10,225 nucleotides of DNA, from positions 1-10,225 of the forward strand of contig LSSL01004842.1 of assembly GCA_001953115.1 (NCBI GenBank), given 5' to 3'. The translations under genes were made by a program, and so were the position numbers. The stretch is from Smittium mucronatum. Taxonomy: Eukaryota > Kickxellomycota > Harpellomycetes > Harpellales > Legeriomycetaceae. Each line of letters opens with the position of its first letter. The stretch's first letter is position 1. Positions 10,005 through 10,225 of this stretch are shown piece after piece. The notes below the pieces were generated by a model. The model worked only from the letters and a program-made list of their open reading frames with translations. It did not search any database and was not told where the DNA came from.

Positions 10005-10225
10005 ATGGAAGAATTTTATTAGAAAACTTCTTTTTTTGGCTTAGGTGCGTTTTTAAATCTAATAGAGATACAATCAGAAGATATATTGATAACTTAAAAC
10101 CTTTTTATACGTAATTTTGGGATTAAAAAGCTTTTATTTATGATGATACTCTTTGATAATGAGTGATATGAAATTTTATGACAACATTAGATTTAAATTT
10201 TTTAATCCTTATCCAAAAGAGACAT
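10005..10225 (+). CDS. Partial unknown coding stretch after the caspase-like gene (code 6), cut by the window end
   Basis: An ATG at 10005 gives MEEFYQKTSFFGLGAF. After one base apparently missing from the T5 run at 10050-10054, the reading continues KSNRDTIRRYIDNLKPFYTQ and WDQKAFIYDDTL, with two TAA codons as Gln. After another at 10152-10154 it continues as LIMSDMKFYDNIRFKFFNPY to the window edge. Residue content is charged and aromatic and looks like a soluble protein. An alternative is that this is the C-terminus of the caspase-like protein: a second frame reads LETGLGNNLSQYNGR across the TGA at 9970, needing a shift near 9966. The gap of only about 30 bases between the two is short for separate genes. 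No family recognised. Confidence 0.35.

Noticed and set aside
9254..10154. Euplotes-type programmed +1 frameshifting as the cause of the frame changes
   Set aside because: Most shifts are in the opposite sense (as if a base were missing), do not occur at AAA-TAA/TAG, and in-frame TAA is read through, which the Euplotes code does not allow.
1..10225. Bacterial or degraded-endosymbiont origin
   Set aside because: No ribosome binding sites, operons, RNA genes or recognisable bacterial genes, and the coding-like segments need TAA/TAG as sense. Not fully excluded if all segments are pseudogenes.

Overview
The window is very AT-rich: roughly 77% A+T at the two ends and clearly higher in the middle. 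With the standard code nothing longer than about 80 codons is open. If TAA and TAG are read as glutamine and only TGA as stop (ciliate nuclear code, table 6), protein-like reading appears at both ends. It shows codon-position bias and Gln/Asn-rich runs typical of ciliate proteins. I therefore read this as nuclear DNA of an AT-rich ciliate using code 6 (Tetrahymena/Ichthyophthirius-like or a rumen ciliate; the genus cannot be told). This is an inference. The main alternatives are decayed pseudogenes in another AT-rich eukaryote, or chance frames in AT-rich DNA.

Layout. (1) 1..~1703, minus strand: consecutive code-6 segments that change frame a few times but read as one Gln/Ser-rich membrane protein, truncated by the window start. 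I do not recognise its family. (2) ~1800..9050: about 7.2 kb of extremely AT-rich, homopolymer-rich DNA with no convincing gene. Three weak code-6 frames are listed with low confidence. (3) 9054..9972, plus strand: a frame-broken gene whose start and end resemble the p20 and p10 parts of the caspase/metacaspase fold (peptidase family C14). The His and Cys catalytic motifs are not clearly visible. (4) 10005..10225, plus strand: the start of another frame-broken coding stretch, either the C-terminal extension of the caspase-like protein or a separate downstream gene, cut by the window end.

The two terminal genes diverge from the central AT-rich block, so any promoters should lie in it. Almost every frame change proposed in the right-hand genes can be explained by one or two bases missing from a T-run. 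That suggests homopolymer under-calling in a noisy long-read assembly, or slippage-driven decay. No RNA genes, CRISPR arrays, insertion sequences or telomere arrays were seen.
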